NCBI GenBank assembly: GCA_963740675.1
Contig: CAVUFS010000010.1
Location: forward strand, 108,193-172,192
DNA: 64,000 nucleotides
Source: CAIKMD01 sp963740675
Lineage (GTDB): Bacteria; Pseudomonadota; Alphaproteobacteria; ATCC43930; CGMCC-115725
Direction of reading: 5' to 3'
The first letter of the stretch is position 1. Each line of letters begins with the position of its first letter. This document shows positions 1-8,727 of the stretch, one piece after another. The position numbers and the translations under genes are program-made. The notes beneath the pieces are model-generated. The model had not been told where the DNA came from. It searched no databases and was given only the letters and a program-made list of their open reading frames with translations.

Positions 1-618
1 GGTTGAGCGCGGCGCGACGCGAGCTGCCGTGGGAAAGAGTTCGAGGACTACAGCTTCGCCGGACCCCAGGGCGAGGTGCGGCTCTCGGATCTCTTTCGCG
101 GCCGCTCGCAACTCATCGTCTATCACCTGATGTTCCATCCCGATTGGAACGCGGCGTGCAAAAGCTGCTCGTTCTGGGCGGATAATTTCGAGCGTGCGAT
201 CGTTCATCTCAATGCGCGCGACACGAATCTCGCCGCAGTTTCGCGCGCGCCGATCGAAAAGCTCGAAGCATTCAAGAAGCGCATGGGCTGGAGTTTCGAA
301 TGGGTATCTTGCGGTCCGGCCGGAGCGTTCAATCGCGATCTCGGCGTCAATTTCACGCCGGTGGAGATCAAGCAGCCGGACAAGAATTACAATTACGGCA
401 CGATCCATTTCGGCATAGAAGATGCGCCGGGGCTCAGCGTGTTCGCCAAGGACGAGACGGGCGCGCTCTTTCACACCTACTCGACCTATTCGCGCGGCCT
501 CGACATGCTCAACGGCGCCTATCACTACCTCGACATCGTGCCGAAAGGCCGCGACGAGGAAGGCATGCCGCACCCGATGTCCTGGGTGCGGCTGCGCGAC
601 GAATACGCGAAAGCCTGA
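1..618 (+). CDS. DUF899 thioredoxin-fold family protein, 5' partial, apparent frameshift
   Basis: The protein belongs to the DUF899 family, a thioredoxin-like fold of unknown substrate. The main open frame runs from GTG at 76 to the stop at 618 and carries the family core: a GRSQLIVYH-type strand, a C-x2-C in ACKSCSFW, and VSRAP followed by FKKRMGW. The family N-terminal signature (LSAARRELPWERV) is present just upstream but in another frame, at positions 3-41. The family sequence resumes as EDYSFAGPQG from 43. Dropping one base (the C at 42) joins the two pieces. The first few dozen codons lie outside the window. GTG 76 is therefore unlikely to be the true start. Either a sequencing error or a real frameshift explains it. 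Family assignment is firm; function is unknown. Confidence 0.8.
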
Positions 619-675
619 TCGGCGGGACCGGTTCTATGATATCCTCCCTTCTTCTCTTCGAAGAGGAGACGGGTG

Positions 676-1008
676 ATGAAGCGAAGCATATCGGCGGTGT
701 ATGCGGGCCTGATTGCCATGATGATCGCGTTGCCCGCGCTCGCGCAGCAAACCAATACCATGCCACCGCCCGACTACATGTATCGCCACCACCATATGTG
801 GCATGGCGGTTTCCTCGGGCCGCTTTTGATAATCCTCTTGATCTTCGTTCTGGTAGCATTGTTCATGCGCTTCGGCTTCTGGGGCCGGCACTATGGCTAT
901 CGCTTTCACCGTTCGGGCGCAGCGCTCGACATTCTCGAAGAGCGCTTTGTCCGCGGCGAGATCGACAAGGCCGAGTTCGAGGAAAAGCGCAAGCTCCTGA
1001 TGCGCTGA
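676..1008 (+). CDS. Small secreted or membrane SHOCT-domain protein
   Basis: A 110-residue protein with three parts. It has a clear Sec signal peptide ending at ALA-QQ (residues 1-23), a His/Met-rich segment (YRHHHMWHGG) followed by a membrane helix at about 45-66, and a C-terminal SHOCT motif (about 83-110, ALDILEERFVRGEIDKAEFE). SHOCT motifs are short helical oligomerisation segments in bacterial membrane proteins. I chose ATG 676 over GTG 673 because AAGAGGAG at 661-668 is well spaced for it. The gene stands alone, 57 bases after the DUF899 gene. The His/Met cluster might bind metal, which is inference only. No specific function can be given. Confidence 0.8.
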   Translation: MKRSISAVYAGLIAMMIALPALAQQTNTMPPPDYMYRHHHMWHGGFLGPLLIILLIFVLVALFMRFGFWGRHYGYRFHRSGAALDILEERFVRGEIDKAEFEEKRKLLMR

Positions 1009-1030
1009 TCCCGGCGCCGCTCGGCCGCGG

Positions 1031-1492
1031 CTAGAGCTCGCGGCCGAGATAGTGGTCGATGGAATAGCGCCCGCCACCGCGGAAGAAGATCGCTGTGCAG
1101 AGCAACAGCCAAAGCAGCGCATATTCGAAGCCTCTATTCGTCCAGAAGTAGCCGAATTGCCACTGAAATATCGTGATGATCACCGCCATCTCGATCCAGA
1201 TTGCGGCGGCGCAGAAGCGCGTGAAGAGGCCGACCGCAAGCCCGGCGGCGGCGAAGGATTCGGTCAACACGAGCAGCCAAGCGAACAGCATCGCCATCGG
1301 GATGCCGTGCTGCGCGATGTTCTCGGCATAGCGCGTCGGCGGCAGCACCATCAGCTTTTGGATACCGTGCGGCACGAGAACCGCCCCGGTGCAAAAGCGC
1401 ATGAAGCCGTAAGCGAAAGGCGAGCCGGCTTGGTACAGACCAGCGAGGCCCGGAAAGACGAGACGTTTGGGGTCGACGGATTCTTCGCTCAT
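1031..1492 (-). CDS. DoxX family membrane protein
   Basis: A 153-residue integral membrane protein with four predicted helices, typical of the DoxX/DoxD family. Recognisable features are the first helix with RFCTGAVLVPHGIQKL, the second with ESFAAAGLAVGLFTR, and the C-terminal helix ALLWLLLCTAIFFRGGGRYSID. The family contains terminal-quinol-oxidase accessory subunits and many inner-membrane proteins of unknown role. It converges on the SHOCT gene (22-base gap) and lies downstream of the ABC exporter genes on the same strand, 97 bases from the permease stop. Family call is strong; the electron-transfer role is not established here. Confidence 0.85.
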   Translation of the reverse strand: MSEESVDPKRLVFPGLAGLYQAGSPFAYGFMRFCTGAVLVPHGIQKLMVLPPTRYAENIAQHGIPMAMLFAWLLVLTESFAAAGLAVGLFTRFCAAAIWIEMAVIITIFQWQFGYFWTNRGFEYALLWLLLCTAIFFRGGGRYSIDHYLGREL

Positions 1493-1589
1493 ATCGCGTT
1501 TCTCCCTCTACGAACCGACCATTGGGTCATCGCCCGCCAGCGTAAACGCGGCGGCTGTACGCGGTGTAATGACAATCCCGTGAGGGCGG

Positions 1590-4112
1590 CTATTCGTTGC
1601 GCAGAAAGGGCGCAGCTTTGGCGCCGAGTGCGCGCCAGGTTCCGGCAAGTCCGGCAATGAGGGTCAGAGCAATTGCGCCGAGCCCGGTCGCGGCGACGGT
1701 GCCCGTGAGGAAATCCCATGGCGCATGCATGACGCGCGTCAGCAGGAAATAGGCGGCGATGGTCCCGATAACGCAAGCGATCAGCGCCGCCGCGAAGCCG
1801 ATGAGTCCGTATTCGATCAAGAAGCTGCCCGCGATCTGGCGACGCGTCGCACCGAGCACTTTCAGCACCACCAATTCGTAAACCCGCCGGCGATGTGTCG
1901 CTGCGATCGCCCCGGCCAGCACCAGCGCGCCGGCGGCGAGGGTGATCGCCGCGGTGATACGCACCGCAGCGGCAATCGCGCCGACGATATCGCCAAGCGT
2001 GCCGAGCGCGTCGCGCACATCGATCGCCGAGACGTTCGGGAACGCGTCGGTGACGGCGCGCTCGAGCGCGGCTTCCTGGCCCGGCGTTGCGCGTGCGGTG
2101 GCGATGAAACTTTGCGGTGCGCCGTCGAGCGTGCCGGGCGACAGCACGATGGCGAAATTGATATTGAGCGAGGTCCAATCGATCTCGCGCAGATTGGCGA
2201 TCTTCGCGGTGACGTCGCGGCCGAGCACGTTGATGGTGATCGTGTCGCCGACTTTCAGCTTCATGCCGCGCGCGAGATCGGCAGCGAAAGAGACTAGCGG
2301 CTCGCCGCGGTAATCCGCCGGCCACCATTCGCCCGCGACAAGCCGCGATCCCGCCGGCAGGCTCGCCGCATAAGTCAGGCCGCGCTCGGAGCTCGTCGCC
2401 CAGCGCGCATCGGGGCCGACAAAGGCTTTCTCTACGGGCACGCCGTTCAGTGCGCTGATGCGCCCGCGCATGCTCGGCACCTGGCGCACATCGCTGACGC
2501 CCGGCGTCCCCGCCACCAACTTGTCGAAAGCGGCGATTTGATCCGATTGGATGTCGATGAAGAAGAAAGATGGCGCGCGCTGCGGCAGGCTCTCGCTGAG
2601 TTCGTTGGCCAGATCGCCATGCACGAGGCCGACCGCCACCAGCACGGCGAGGCCGAGACCGAGCGAGGCGACGATGCCGACCGTCGTCGCGCCGGGCCGA
2701 TACAGATTGGCGAGAGCGAGACGCAGCCCCGGCTGGCGCGGCCGTCCGGCGAGCGCGGCAAGCTTCATCATGCCTTGTGCCGCGAGGCGGAAGACGATGA
2801 GGGCACCGGCAGCGCCGGCAATAAACCAGGCCGCGACCGTGCGATCGGGCGCGCTCGCCATCGCCAGGATCAACAGCCCGAGCGCCGCGCTAACGGCGAT
2901 GAGCGTCGGCAACAGTGCTGGCCGTGCCCGCGTCGGGCCAAGTGCGTTGCGGAAGAGCGTCGCCGCGCGTGTCTCGCATGCTGCGCCGATCGGCCAAGCC
3001 GCAAAGCACAACGTCGCCAAAATCCCGTAAGAAGCGGCGAGCAAAAGCGGCAGCGGGTAGATGCCGAGCTGTGCTGCGACTGGCAGCTCAGCAGGCAGCA
3101 ACGGCACAGCGGCGAAGGGCGCGGCAATGCCGATCAACACGCCGAGCAGAATGCCCCCCGCCGACAACGTCATGATCTGCGCGAGATAGATCAGGAACAC
3201 GAGCCGCCGCGACGCGCCGAGGCATTTCAGCGTCGCGATCGTATCCATCTTGGTCGTGAGATAACTTTCGACCGCATTGGCGATGCCGACGCCGCCGACC
3301 AGCAGCGTGGTGAGGCCGACCAAGGTCAAGAACACCGTCACACGGTCGAGCAGCTCTTGCAGATTGGGCGCGGCATCGGCGAAGGAACGAATACGCCAGC
3401 CCGCTTCGGGGAATTTCGCCTTCGCGGCGTCGATCACCGCCGCCACATTGCTCGTCGGGGGCAGGCGCAAGCGATAGGCGTAAGCAACAAGCGAGCCCGG
3501 CGCGAGCAAGCCCGTCGCGCCAAGTGCATCTTGCGATACCATCACGCGCGGGCCGAGCTCATAAATGCCGCTGATACTGTCCGGCTCACGCGCCAGCGTC
3601 GCCCGCAGGATGAAGCGGGCGCTGCCGATATGGATCGCGTCGCCGAGTTTTAGTCCCAGACGATCGAGTAGCCCCGGCGCGACCGCCGCGCCCCAAGCGC
3701 CGTCGCGCTGGTTCAGCGCCGCGGCAAGCGGTTGCGGTGGATTGAGCGTGATGCTGCCGTAAAGCGGATAGGCATTATCGATCGCTTTCAGCTCGATCAA
3801 GCTGCGCGATGCGCCGCTCTCGGCGATCGCCATGGCGCGCAGCCGCGTCGCGCGCGATAGCCGGCCTTGCGTGGCGAGAAAATCGATCTCGGCCTGGTCG
3901 GCGGAGCGCTGCGCGAGGTTGAATTCGATATCGCCGCCGAGCAATGCACGCGCATCGCCGGTGAGCCCGGCATTGATCGATGCGCCCAACGAGCCGACAC
4001 CGGCGATGACCGCGACGCCGAGACAAAGACAAGTGAGGAGGATGCCGAAACCCTTGAGCCCACCGCGCAACTCGCGCTGTGCCAAGCGCCAGGCGAGGCC
4101 GAGCTGGCTCAC
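1590..4112 (-). CDS. ybbP: ABC transporter permease, YbbP/FtsX family
   Basis: An 840-residue permease of the type-VII (MacB/LolC-like, FtsX fold) exporters. It has a first helix near residues 21-43, a periplasmic MacB-type core domain, an FtsX block of three helices around 250-390, a further helix-rich middle, and a second FtsX block at the C terminus (about 715-835). The ATGA overlap with the upstream ATP-binding gene shows translational coupling. The ybbA-ybbP pair next to tesA is a conserved arrangement in proteobacteria. The substrate is unknown; a role in moving lipid or hydrophobic compounds out of the inner membrane is usually assumed for the family. Confidence 0.9.
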   Translation of the reverse strand: MSQLGLAWRLAQRELRGGLKGFGILLTCLCLGVAVIAGVGSLGASINAGLTGDARALLGGDIEFNLAQRSADQAEIDFLATQGRLSRATRLRAMAIAESGASRSLIELKAIDNAYPLYGSITLNPPQPLAAALNQRDGAWGAAVAPGLLDRLGLKLGDAIHIGSARFILRATLAREPDSISGIYELGPRVMVSQDALGATGLLAPGSLVAYAYRLRLPPTSNVAAVIDAAKAKFPEAGWRIRSFADAAPNLQELLDRVTVFLTLVGLTTLLVGGVGIANAVESYLTTKMDTIATLKCLGASRRLVFLIYLAQIMTLSAGGILLGVLIGIAAPFAAVPLLPAELPVAAQLGIYPLPLLLAASYGILATLCFAAWPIGAACETRAATLFRNALGPTRARPALLPTLIAVSAALGLLILAMASAPDRTVAAWFIAGAAGALIVFRLAAQGMMKLAALAGRPRQPGLRLALANLYRPGATTVGIVASLGLGLAVLVAVGLVHGDLANELSESLPQRAPSFFFIDIQSDQIAAFDKLVAGTPGVSDVRQVPSMRGRISALNGVPVEKAFVGPDARWATSSERGLTYAASLPAGSRLVAGEWWPADYRGEPLVSFAADLARGMKLKVGDTITINVLGRDVTAKIANLREIDWTSLNINFAIVLSPGTLDGAPQSFIATARATPGQEAALERAVTDAFPNVSAIDVRDALGTLGDIVGAIAAAVRITAAITLAAGALVLAGAIAATHRRRVYELVVLKVLGATRRQIAGSFLIEYGLIGFAAALIACVIGTIAAYFLLTRVMHAPWDFLTGTVAATGLGAIALTLIAGLAGTWRALGAKAAPFLRNE

Positions 4113-4804
4113 GCAGTCGCCTCGACGATATTGCCATCGCGCAGGTGGATGATGCGGTCGCAGCGCGCGGCCAACATCGGGTCGTGCGTGATCAGCAAGA
4201 GGGTTGTGCCGCGCTCGGCATGCAGCGTGAACAGCAGGTCGATCACGTGCCGGCCGGTCTCGCCATCGAGATTGCCGGTCGGCTCGTCGGCCAAGAGCAG
4301 CGATGGCTGCGGCGCGAAGGCGCGGGCGATGGCGACACGCTGCTGCTCGCCGCCGGAAAGCTGCGACGGATAATGCTGCACTCGGTCTTTCAGACCGACC
4401 GCTTCAAGTCCCGCGGCGGCAACGGCAAACGCATCGGCGCGGCCCGCCAACTCCAGCGGCACGGCGACATTCTCCAGCGCGGTCATCGTCGGCACGAGAT
4501 GAAAGGATTGAAAGACGATGCCGATGCGGTCACGGCGAAACCGCGCCAGCGCATCCTCGCTCAGCGTGTTGAGATCGGTGCCGGCGATCGCGACGCGGCC
4601 GCTGGTCACGCGCTCGAGCCCGCCCAGTACCATCATCAATGTCGATTTGCCAGAGCCCGACGGTCCAACCAAGCCGATCGTCGTGCCGGATTCGATGGTC
4701 GCGGAAAGGCCGCGCAGAACGTTGACGGGACCCGCCGCGCTCGTCAGGGTAAGACGCACATCCTCCAAGAGGATCAGCGGTTTTCCGATGTCTTCTGTTC
4801 TCAT
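4109..4804 (-). CDS. ybbA: ABC transporter ATP-binding protein, YbbA type
   Basis: A complete 231-residue nucleotide-binding subunit. Walker A GPSGSGKST is at residues 47-55, the Q-loop in VFQSFHL near 98, the signature LSGGEQQR at 149-156, Walker B LLLADEP at 169-175 followed by TGNLD, and the switch His in LLITHD. This is the LolD/MacB-like class that partners FtsX-fold permeases. The 3' end overlaps the permease start by four bases. The ATG at 4804 lies only 25 bases from the divergent tesA start, so the two promoters must overlap. Confidence 0.93.
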   Translation of the reverse strand: MRTEDIGKPLILLEDVRLTLTSAAGPVNVLRGLSATIESGTTIGLVGPSGSGKSTLMMVLGGLERVTSGRVAIAGTDLNTLSEDALARFRRDRIGIVFQSFHLVPTMTALENVAVPLELAGRADAFAVAAAGLEAVGLKDRVQHYPSQLSGGEQQRVAIARAFAPQPSLLLADEPTGNLDGETGRHVIDLLFTLHAERGTTLLLITHDPMLAARCDRIIHLRDGNIVEATA

Positions 4805-4829
4805 TTGCGCGCGCCGGGGTTATGGCTGC

Positions 4830-5474
4830 GTGGCACGCTTTGTCAATCGAGCGGCGCTCGCGGCGCTGATCACGCTTCTGCTATCGCCCTTGCTATCGGC
4901 AGGGCCGGCCGCGGCGGCGACGCGAATCCTTGCCTTCGGCGACAGCCTCACGGCCGGTCTCGGCGTCGGCCCGGATCAGGCTTTCCCGGCACAACTCGCC
5001 GCCCGTCTCAAAGCCGATGGTTATGACGTCACCGTCGATAATGCCGGTGTCTCGGGAGACACGACCGCCGGTGGGCTGGCGCGGCTCGATTGGACGATGG
5101 GCGGTCATCCTGATGTCGTGTTGCTCGAACTCGGGGCCAACGACATGCTGCGCGGGCTCGATCCCAAGCGCGCCGAGACCAATCTCGATACGATGCTGAG
5201 CAAGCTCAAAGCGGCCAAGGTCAAGGTATTGCTGATCGGCATGCGCTCGTCGTCCAATTGGGGCGTGGACTATCAGAAGAGCTTCGATGGTATCTATCCG
5301 ATGCTCGCGAAGAAATACGATGTGCCGCTCTATCCCTTTTTTCTCGAAGGCGTGGCGCTCGATCCGAAGCTCAACCAACCCGATATGCTCCATCCCAATC
5401 CGGCAGGCGTCGCGGTAATCGTTGGCCGCATCGCGCCGGCGGTGGAGCAATTGCTCGGTAAGCCGGCAAAGTGA
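4830..5474 (+). CDS. tesA: Arylesterase / lysophospholipase of the SGNH hydrolase family (TesA-like)
   Basis: A 214-residue secreted SGNH hydrolase. The signal peptide spans residues 1-30 (ending PAAAA). Block I GDSL has the nucleophile Ser39, the Gly of the oxyanion hole lies in NAGVSGDT (about 71-78), block III GAND is at 102-105, and block V DMLHPN provides Asp185 and His188. The frame stays open upstream to 4518, but that stretch is antisense to ybbA. GTG 4830 directly precedes the signal peptide and has a GGGG element before it. Divergent transcription from ybbAP matches the common tesA-ybbAP locus. The expected activity is hydrolysis of short acyl esters, thioesters or lysophospholipids in the periplasm. 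Confidence 0.9.
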   Translation: MARFVNRAALAALITLLLSPLLSAGPAAAATRILAFGDSLTAGLGVGPDQAFPAQLAARLKADGYDVTVDNAGVSGDTTAGGLARLDWTMGGHPDVVLLELGANDMLRGLDPKRAETNLDTMLSKLKAAKVKVLLIGMRSSSNWGVDYQKSFDGIYPMLAKKYDVPLYPFFLEGVALDPKLNQPDMLHPNPAGVAVIVGRIAPAVEQLLGKPAK

Positions 5475-5478
5475 GACC

Positions 5479-6003
5479 ATGCTGCGGCTCTTCGTCGGCA
5501 TCAATCTACCGCCCGAGCTGAAGTTATCGCTGTCGTTGATGACAAACGGTCTGCCGGGCGCGAAATGGGTCGATGCCGGAAATTATCATCTCACCCTGCG
5601 CTTCATCGGCGAGATCGATGAAGGCCGGGCCGAGGATGTCGATGCCGCGCTGAGCCAGATCCATGCGCCGCGTTTCGACGTCACCCTCGCAACGGTCGGG
5701 CATTTCGGGCAGCGTCAGCTCTGGGTCGGAGTCGAGCGCAACGACACGCTCCAGCATCTTCACGGCAAGATCGAAAGCGCGCTGTCGCGGCTCGGTCTCC
5801 CGGCGGAGGAGCGGCGCTACACGCCGCATGTGAGCCTGGCGCGACTCAAAGGCACAAACGAAGCGCGGTTACAGACTTATCTCACGCAACACGCGCTTTA
5901 TCGCGCGCCGCCGTTTCGCGTCGATCATTTCTCGCTGATCGCGAGCTATCTCACGAAGAGCGGTGCGATTTATGAGGATCAGGCGGATTATCTGCTGAGG
6001 TGA
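5479..6003 (+). CDS. thpR: RNA 2',3'-cyclic phosphodiesterase (2H phosphoesterase)
   Basis: A 174-residue member of the LigT/ThpR branch of the 2H phosphoesterases. The two catalytic H-x-T/S-x motifs are present as HLTL (His37-Thr39) and HVSL (His117-Ser119). They lie about 80 residues apart, as the fold requires. The ATG at 5479 begins the family N terminus LRLFVGI, four bases after the tesA stop, so the two are probably one transcript. ThpR opens 2',3'-cyclic phosphates on RNA, and some homologues ligate tRNA halves in vitro. The physiological substrate is not shown by the sequence. Confidence 0.92.
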   Translation: MLRLFVGINLPPELKLSLSLMTNGLPGAKWVDAGNYHLTLRFIGEIDEGRAEDVDAALSQIHAPRFDVTLATVGHFGQRQLWVGVERNDTLQHLHGKIESALSRLGLPAEERRYTPHVSLARLKGTNEARLQTYLTQHALYRAPPFRVDHFSLIASYLTKSGAIYEDQADYLLR

Positions 6004-6341
6004 AGGCGGCGCGCAAAAGGGATAGGGCAAAAAGCGGCCGCGGCCGATGCGGTTGAGGGGGGACCGACACCGACCGCGACCATCGCGCGCGAAACACATC
6101 ACGACCGGGCCAATGATCACCCGGCAAGTGCTACGCTAAGGAAAACAATCTAAGGAACCGTAAAATCAACCTTTCGCGCTGTTTACCGCAATTTTCTCGC
6201 GTAAACGCAGCGTGTGCCGCGATGGTATTAACCATAACCATCGCGCTTCTTCCGTCGCGCCAGGTCACGGGAACCGCACTCGGCAGCGGGTGTTCTAAGC
6301 AAGGTTAGGGCATACTCGGTGATTTCGCGTAAGGAGCAAAC
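6004..6341. other. 338-base non-coding stretch with inverted repeats before a small lipoprotein gene
   Basis: No convincing gene is seen here. The region holds a direct repeat CTAAGGAA (near 6135 and 6151), an inverted repeat GTTTAC...GTAAAC (6181-6186 and 6201-6206) and a longer dyad GCGATGGT...ACCATCGC (6219-6244). It is more AT-rich than its surroundings. It probably carries the promoter and control sites of the lipoprotein gene starting at 6342. No regulator can be named. Confidence 0.5.
6219..6244. promoter_or_regulatory. Palindromic element upstream of the lipoprotein gene
   Basis: A perfect 8-base inverted repeat (GCGATGGT / ACCATCGC) surrounds a 10-base AT-rich core that itself contains a second, overlapping ATGGT/ACCAT dyad. 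It lies about 100 bases before the lipoprotein start. It could be an operator or the base of an RNA hairpin; the sequence does not decide. Confidence 0.35.
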
Positions 6342-6512
6342 ATGCGCAGCTTGATGATTTTCGGTGTTCTGGCGCTGGGCCTCACGGCTTGCGTCGACGT
6401 TCATAATCCGCCCCCGCAAGCGCAACAGCAGCAGCAGCCGAACACGGTCGTTGTGCCGGCGCCGACAACCGGCTCGACCACAGTGATCTGCCCGGCTGGC
6501 TCGGTTTGCTGA
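6342..6512 (+). CDS. Small putative lipoprotein (56 aa)
   Basis: A short gene with a strong ribosome site (AAGGAG at 6331-6336) six bases before ATG 6342. The product has a lipoprotein signal sequence with lipobox LTAC (Cys at residue 17). A Gln/Pro-rich stretch with five Gln in a row follows, then a tail with two Cys (VICPAGSVC) that could form a small disulfide loop. After lipidation the mature peptide would be only about 40 residues. No homologue is recognised. Similar tiny entericidin-like or Rz1-like lipoproteins exist, but nothing ties it to them. Confidence 0.7.
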   Translation: MRSLMIFGVLALGLTACVDVHNPPPQAQQQQQPNTVVVPAPTTGSTTVICPAGSVC

Positions 6513-6563
6513 TCGCAGATAACGGCGACGTCTAATCGGAATCGAGGCTGGGTCGCGCGCAGT

Positions 6564-7064
6564 CTAAGGATTGCGCGGACCCAGCCGTTGCCGCATGACC
6601 CAAGGGCGCCCGTCCGGGGCTTGCTGATAGAAGACGTCGAATTCGCTGAACGCCTTCGCCCAATTCTCTTTGATCGCGCGCTCGCCGACGACAAAGCTGT
6701 TGAAGCCAACGCGCTTCATGAACATCAACTGATCGCGCAGCACTTCGCCTTCGGCGCGCAGCTCGCCCTTGTAGCCAAAGCGCGTGCGCAGCAGCCGCGC
6801 CTGCGAATAAGCGCGGCCATCGGTGAATTTCGGGAAGCTGAGGATGATCAGCGCAAAGCGCGATACATCGCCGGCAATCTCTTGCGGCGCGATCGTATTG
6901 GGCAAGCGCAGACCCAGCTTGTCGGCGCGCGTTTGCAAGGCCGATTTATCGGTCTGCCAACGCGCGAAAGACACAGTGATGGCGCCGCTTGCGGGTATCG
7001 GCTCGTCGTCGGCGAGATGATGCCAATCGTCGACGCCGAGGGTTCCGTCCTCAGCGAGGAGCAT
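6564..7064 (-). CDS. DUF934 family protein of sulfite-reductase operons
   Basis: A 166-residue DUF934 protein with the typical RFALIILSFPKFTDGRAYSQARLLR core and the ending ELRAEGEVLRDQLMFMKRVGF. It has no known catalytic motif. DUF934 genes are nearly always found beside sulfite/nitrite reductase and cysH genes in alpha- and betaproteobacteria. Here it overlaps the 3' end of the reductase gene by 14 bases, so it is the last gene of that operon. A role in assimilatory sulfate reduction is inferred from this constant context; the biochemical activity is unknown. Confidence 0.88.
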   Translation of the reverse strand: MLLAEDGTLGVDDWHHLADDEPIPASGAITVSFARWQTDKSALQTRADKLGLRLPNTIAPQEIAGDVSRFALIILSFPKFTDGRAYSQARLLRTRFGYKGELRAEGEVLRDQLMFMKRVGFNSFVVGERAIKENWAKAFSEFDVFYQQAPDGRPWVMRQRLGPRNP

Positions 7065-8700
7065 AAAGCGCCTCTTTGAACGGAGCCTGGCCGACGCGGC
7101 GATAGGTTTCGGGGAAGCGCTCGCCGTTCTGGCGCAGCTTCATGTAAGCGTTGATCAGCCGATCGATCGCTGCCGGGACTTCCTCGCTTTTGACCGAGGG
7201 GCCGGCGATCGTGCCGATGGCGGCGTCATTGCCGGCATCGCCGCCGAGCGTGATCTGATAGACCTCCTCGCCATTCTTATCGACGCCGAGGATGCCGATA
7301 TGGCCGAGGTGGTGATGGCCGCAGGCATTGATGCAGCCGGAAATCTTGATGTTGAAATTGCCGATCAAATCCTCTTTCGCCGCCATATGCTCGGCGATGC
7401 GCTGCGCCACTGGGATCGAGCGCGCAGTGGCGAGGCTGCAATAATCCATGCCCGGGCAGCAGATGATGTCGGTGATCTGATTGATGTTGGAGCTGCCAAG
7501 CTCGGCGGCATCGAGCCGTTGCCACAGGCCGAAGAGCGCGTCGCGCCGCACATGCGGCAGGACGAGATTCTGCTCATAGGCGACACGGAGTTCGTTGAAG
7601 CTCAGCTCGTCGGCGAGATCGGCGATCAATTCCATCTGCTCGGCGCTGCAATCGCCCGGCGTCTTGCCGACCGGCTTCAGCGAGATGGTGACGACGGCAT
7701 GGCCCGGCACCTTGTGCGCGAAGACATTGTGCTTCACCCAGCGGGCGAAAGCGGGATTGCCGGCGATCGCCTTTTGCAGCGCGGCCTCGTCGACCGGTCG
7801 CTTATCGTAATCCGGCAGCGTAAAGGCCGATTGCATCTCGGCGACATAACTCTCGGGCAGTGCGGCGGTTTCGCGGTCCGAGGCCTGCCATTCGGTCTCG
7901 ACTTCTTCGGCGTATTTCTTCGCGCCGAGGCTCTGCACCAGGATCTTGATGCGCGACTTATAGAGATTGTCGCGCCGGCCATACTGGTTGTAGACGCGCA
8001 GACAGGCCTCGATATAGGAGAGCAGGTCGCGGCGCGGCACGAATTTCCGGATCGTCTGCGCCAGAAGCGGCGTGCGGCCAAGCCCGCCGCCGGCCAATAC
8101 TTCGAAGCCGACCTCGCCCTGCTCGTTCTTGTGCAGATAGAGTCCGAGATCGTGCATCTTGACCGCGGCGCGATCTTCCTTCGAGGCCGAGACGGCGATC
8201 TTGAATTTGCGCGGCAGGAACGAGAATTCGGGGTGCAGCGTCGCCCATTGCCGGATGATCTCGGCATAGGGCCGCGGATCCTCGAGCTCGTCGGCGGCAA
8301 CACCGGCGAAGGGATCGGTGGTCGTGTTGCGGAAGGAATTGCCGCTGGTCTGGATCGCGTGCATCTCGACGCTGGCGAGTTCCGCGAGAATATCCGGGGT
8401 ATCTTCCAGCTTGATCCAGTGCAGTTGCAGATTCTGCCGCGTCGTGAAATGGCCGTAGCCGCGATCGTATTTGCGCGTGATATGCGCGAGCTTGCGCAGC
8501 TTCGTCGAATCCAGCATCCCGTAAGGGATGGCGATGCGGAGCATATAGGCGTGAAGCTGCAAATAGAGCCCGTTCATCAAACGAAGCGGCCGAAACTCGT
8601 CCTCGCTTAATTGGCCGGCGAGACGGCGGCGCACCTGATCGCGATATTGCGCGACGCGCTCGTCGATGAAGCGGTGATCGAAATCGTCGTAGCGATACAC
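7051..8700 (-). CDS. cysI: Siroheme [4Fe-4S] sulfite/nitrite reductase, hemoprotein subunit
   Basis: A 549-residue assimilatory reductase with the duplicated ferredoxin-like and siroheme domains. The ligands of the coupled [4Fe-4S]-siroheme centre are visible as Cys415-x5-Cys421 (CPGMDYC) and Cys456-x3-Cys460 (GCINACGHHH). The N-terminal HFTTRQNLQLHW motif is typical of the family. Six-electron reduction of sulfite to sulfide is the likely role, because the operon carries siroheme synthase, DUF2849 and DUF934 rather than nitrate genes. Nitrite cannot be excluded from the protein alone. No flavoprotein (cysJ) is in the window, so the electron donor (ferredoxin or a distant subunit) is unknown. 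Confidence 0.92.
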   Translation of the reverse strand: MYRYDDFDHRFIDERVAQYRDQVRRRLAGQLSEDEFRPLRLMNGLYLQLHAYMLRIAIPYGMLDSTKLRKLAHITRKYDRGYGHFTTRQNLQLHWIKLEDTPDILAELASVEMHAIQTSGNSFRNTTTDPFAGVAADELEDPRPYAEIIRQWATLHPEFSFLPRKFKIAVSASKEDRAAVKMHDLGLYLHKNEQGEVGFEVLAGGGLGRTPLLAQTIRKFVPRRDLLSYIEACLRVYNQYGRRDNLYKSRIKILVQSLGAKKYAEEVETEWQASDRETAALPESYVAEMQSAFTLPDYDKRPVDEAALQKAIAGNPAFARWVKHNVFAHKVPGHAVVTISLKPVGKTPGDCSAEQMELIADLADELSFNELRVAYEQNLVLPHVRRDALFGLWQRLDAAELGSSNINQITDIICCPGMDYCSLATARSIPVAQRIAEHMAAKEDLIGNFNIKISGCINACGHHHLGHIGILGVDKNGEEVYQITLGGDAGNDAAIGTIAGPSVKSEEVPAAIDRLINAYMKLRQNGERFPETYRRVGQAPFKEALYAPR

Positions 8701-8727
8701 TCTTAGTCTCCGGGTCCGACAGCGGAC

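Noticed and set aside
7300..8610. Open frame of 436 codons opposite sulfite reductase
   Set aside because: Antisense to the conserved reductase, no motif of its own.
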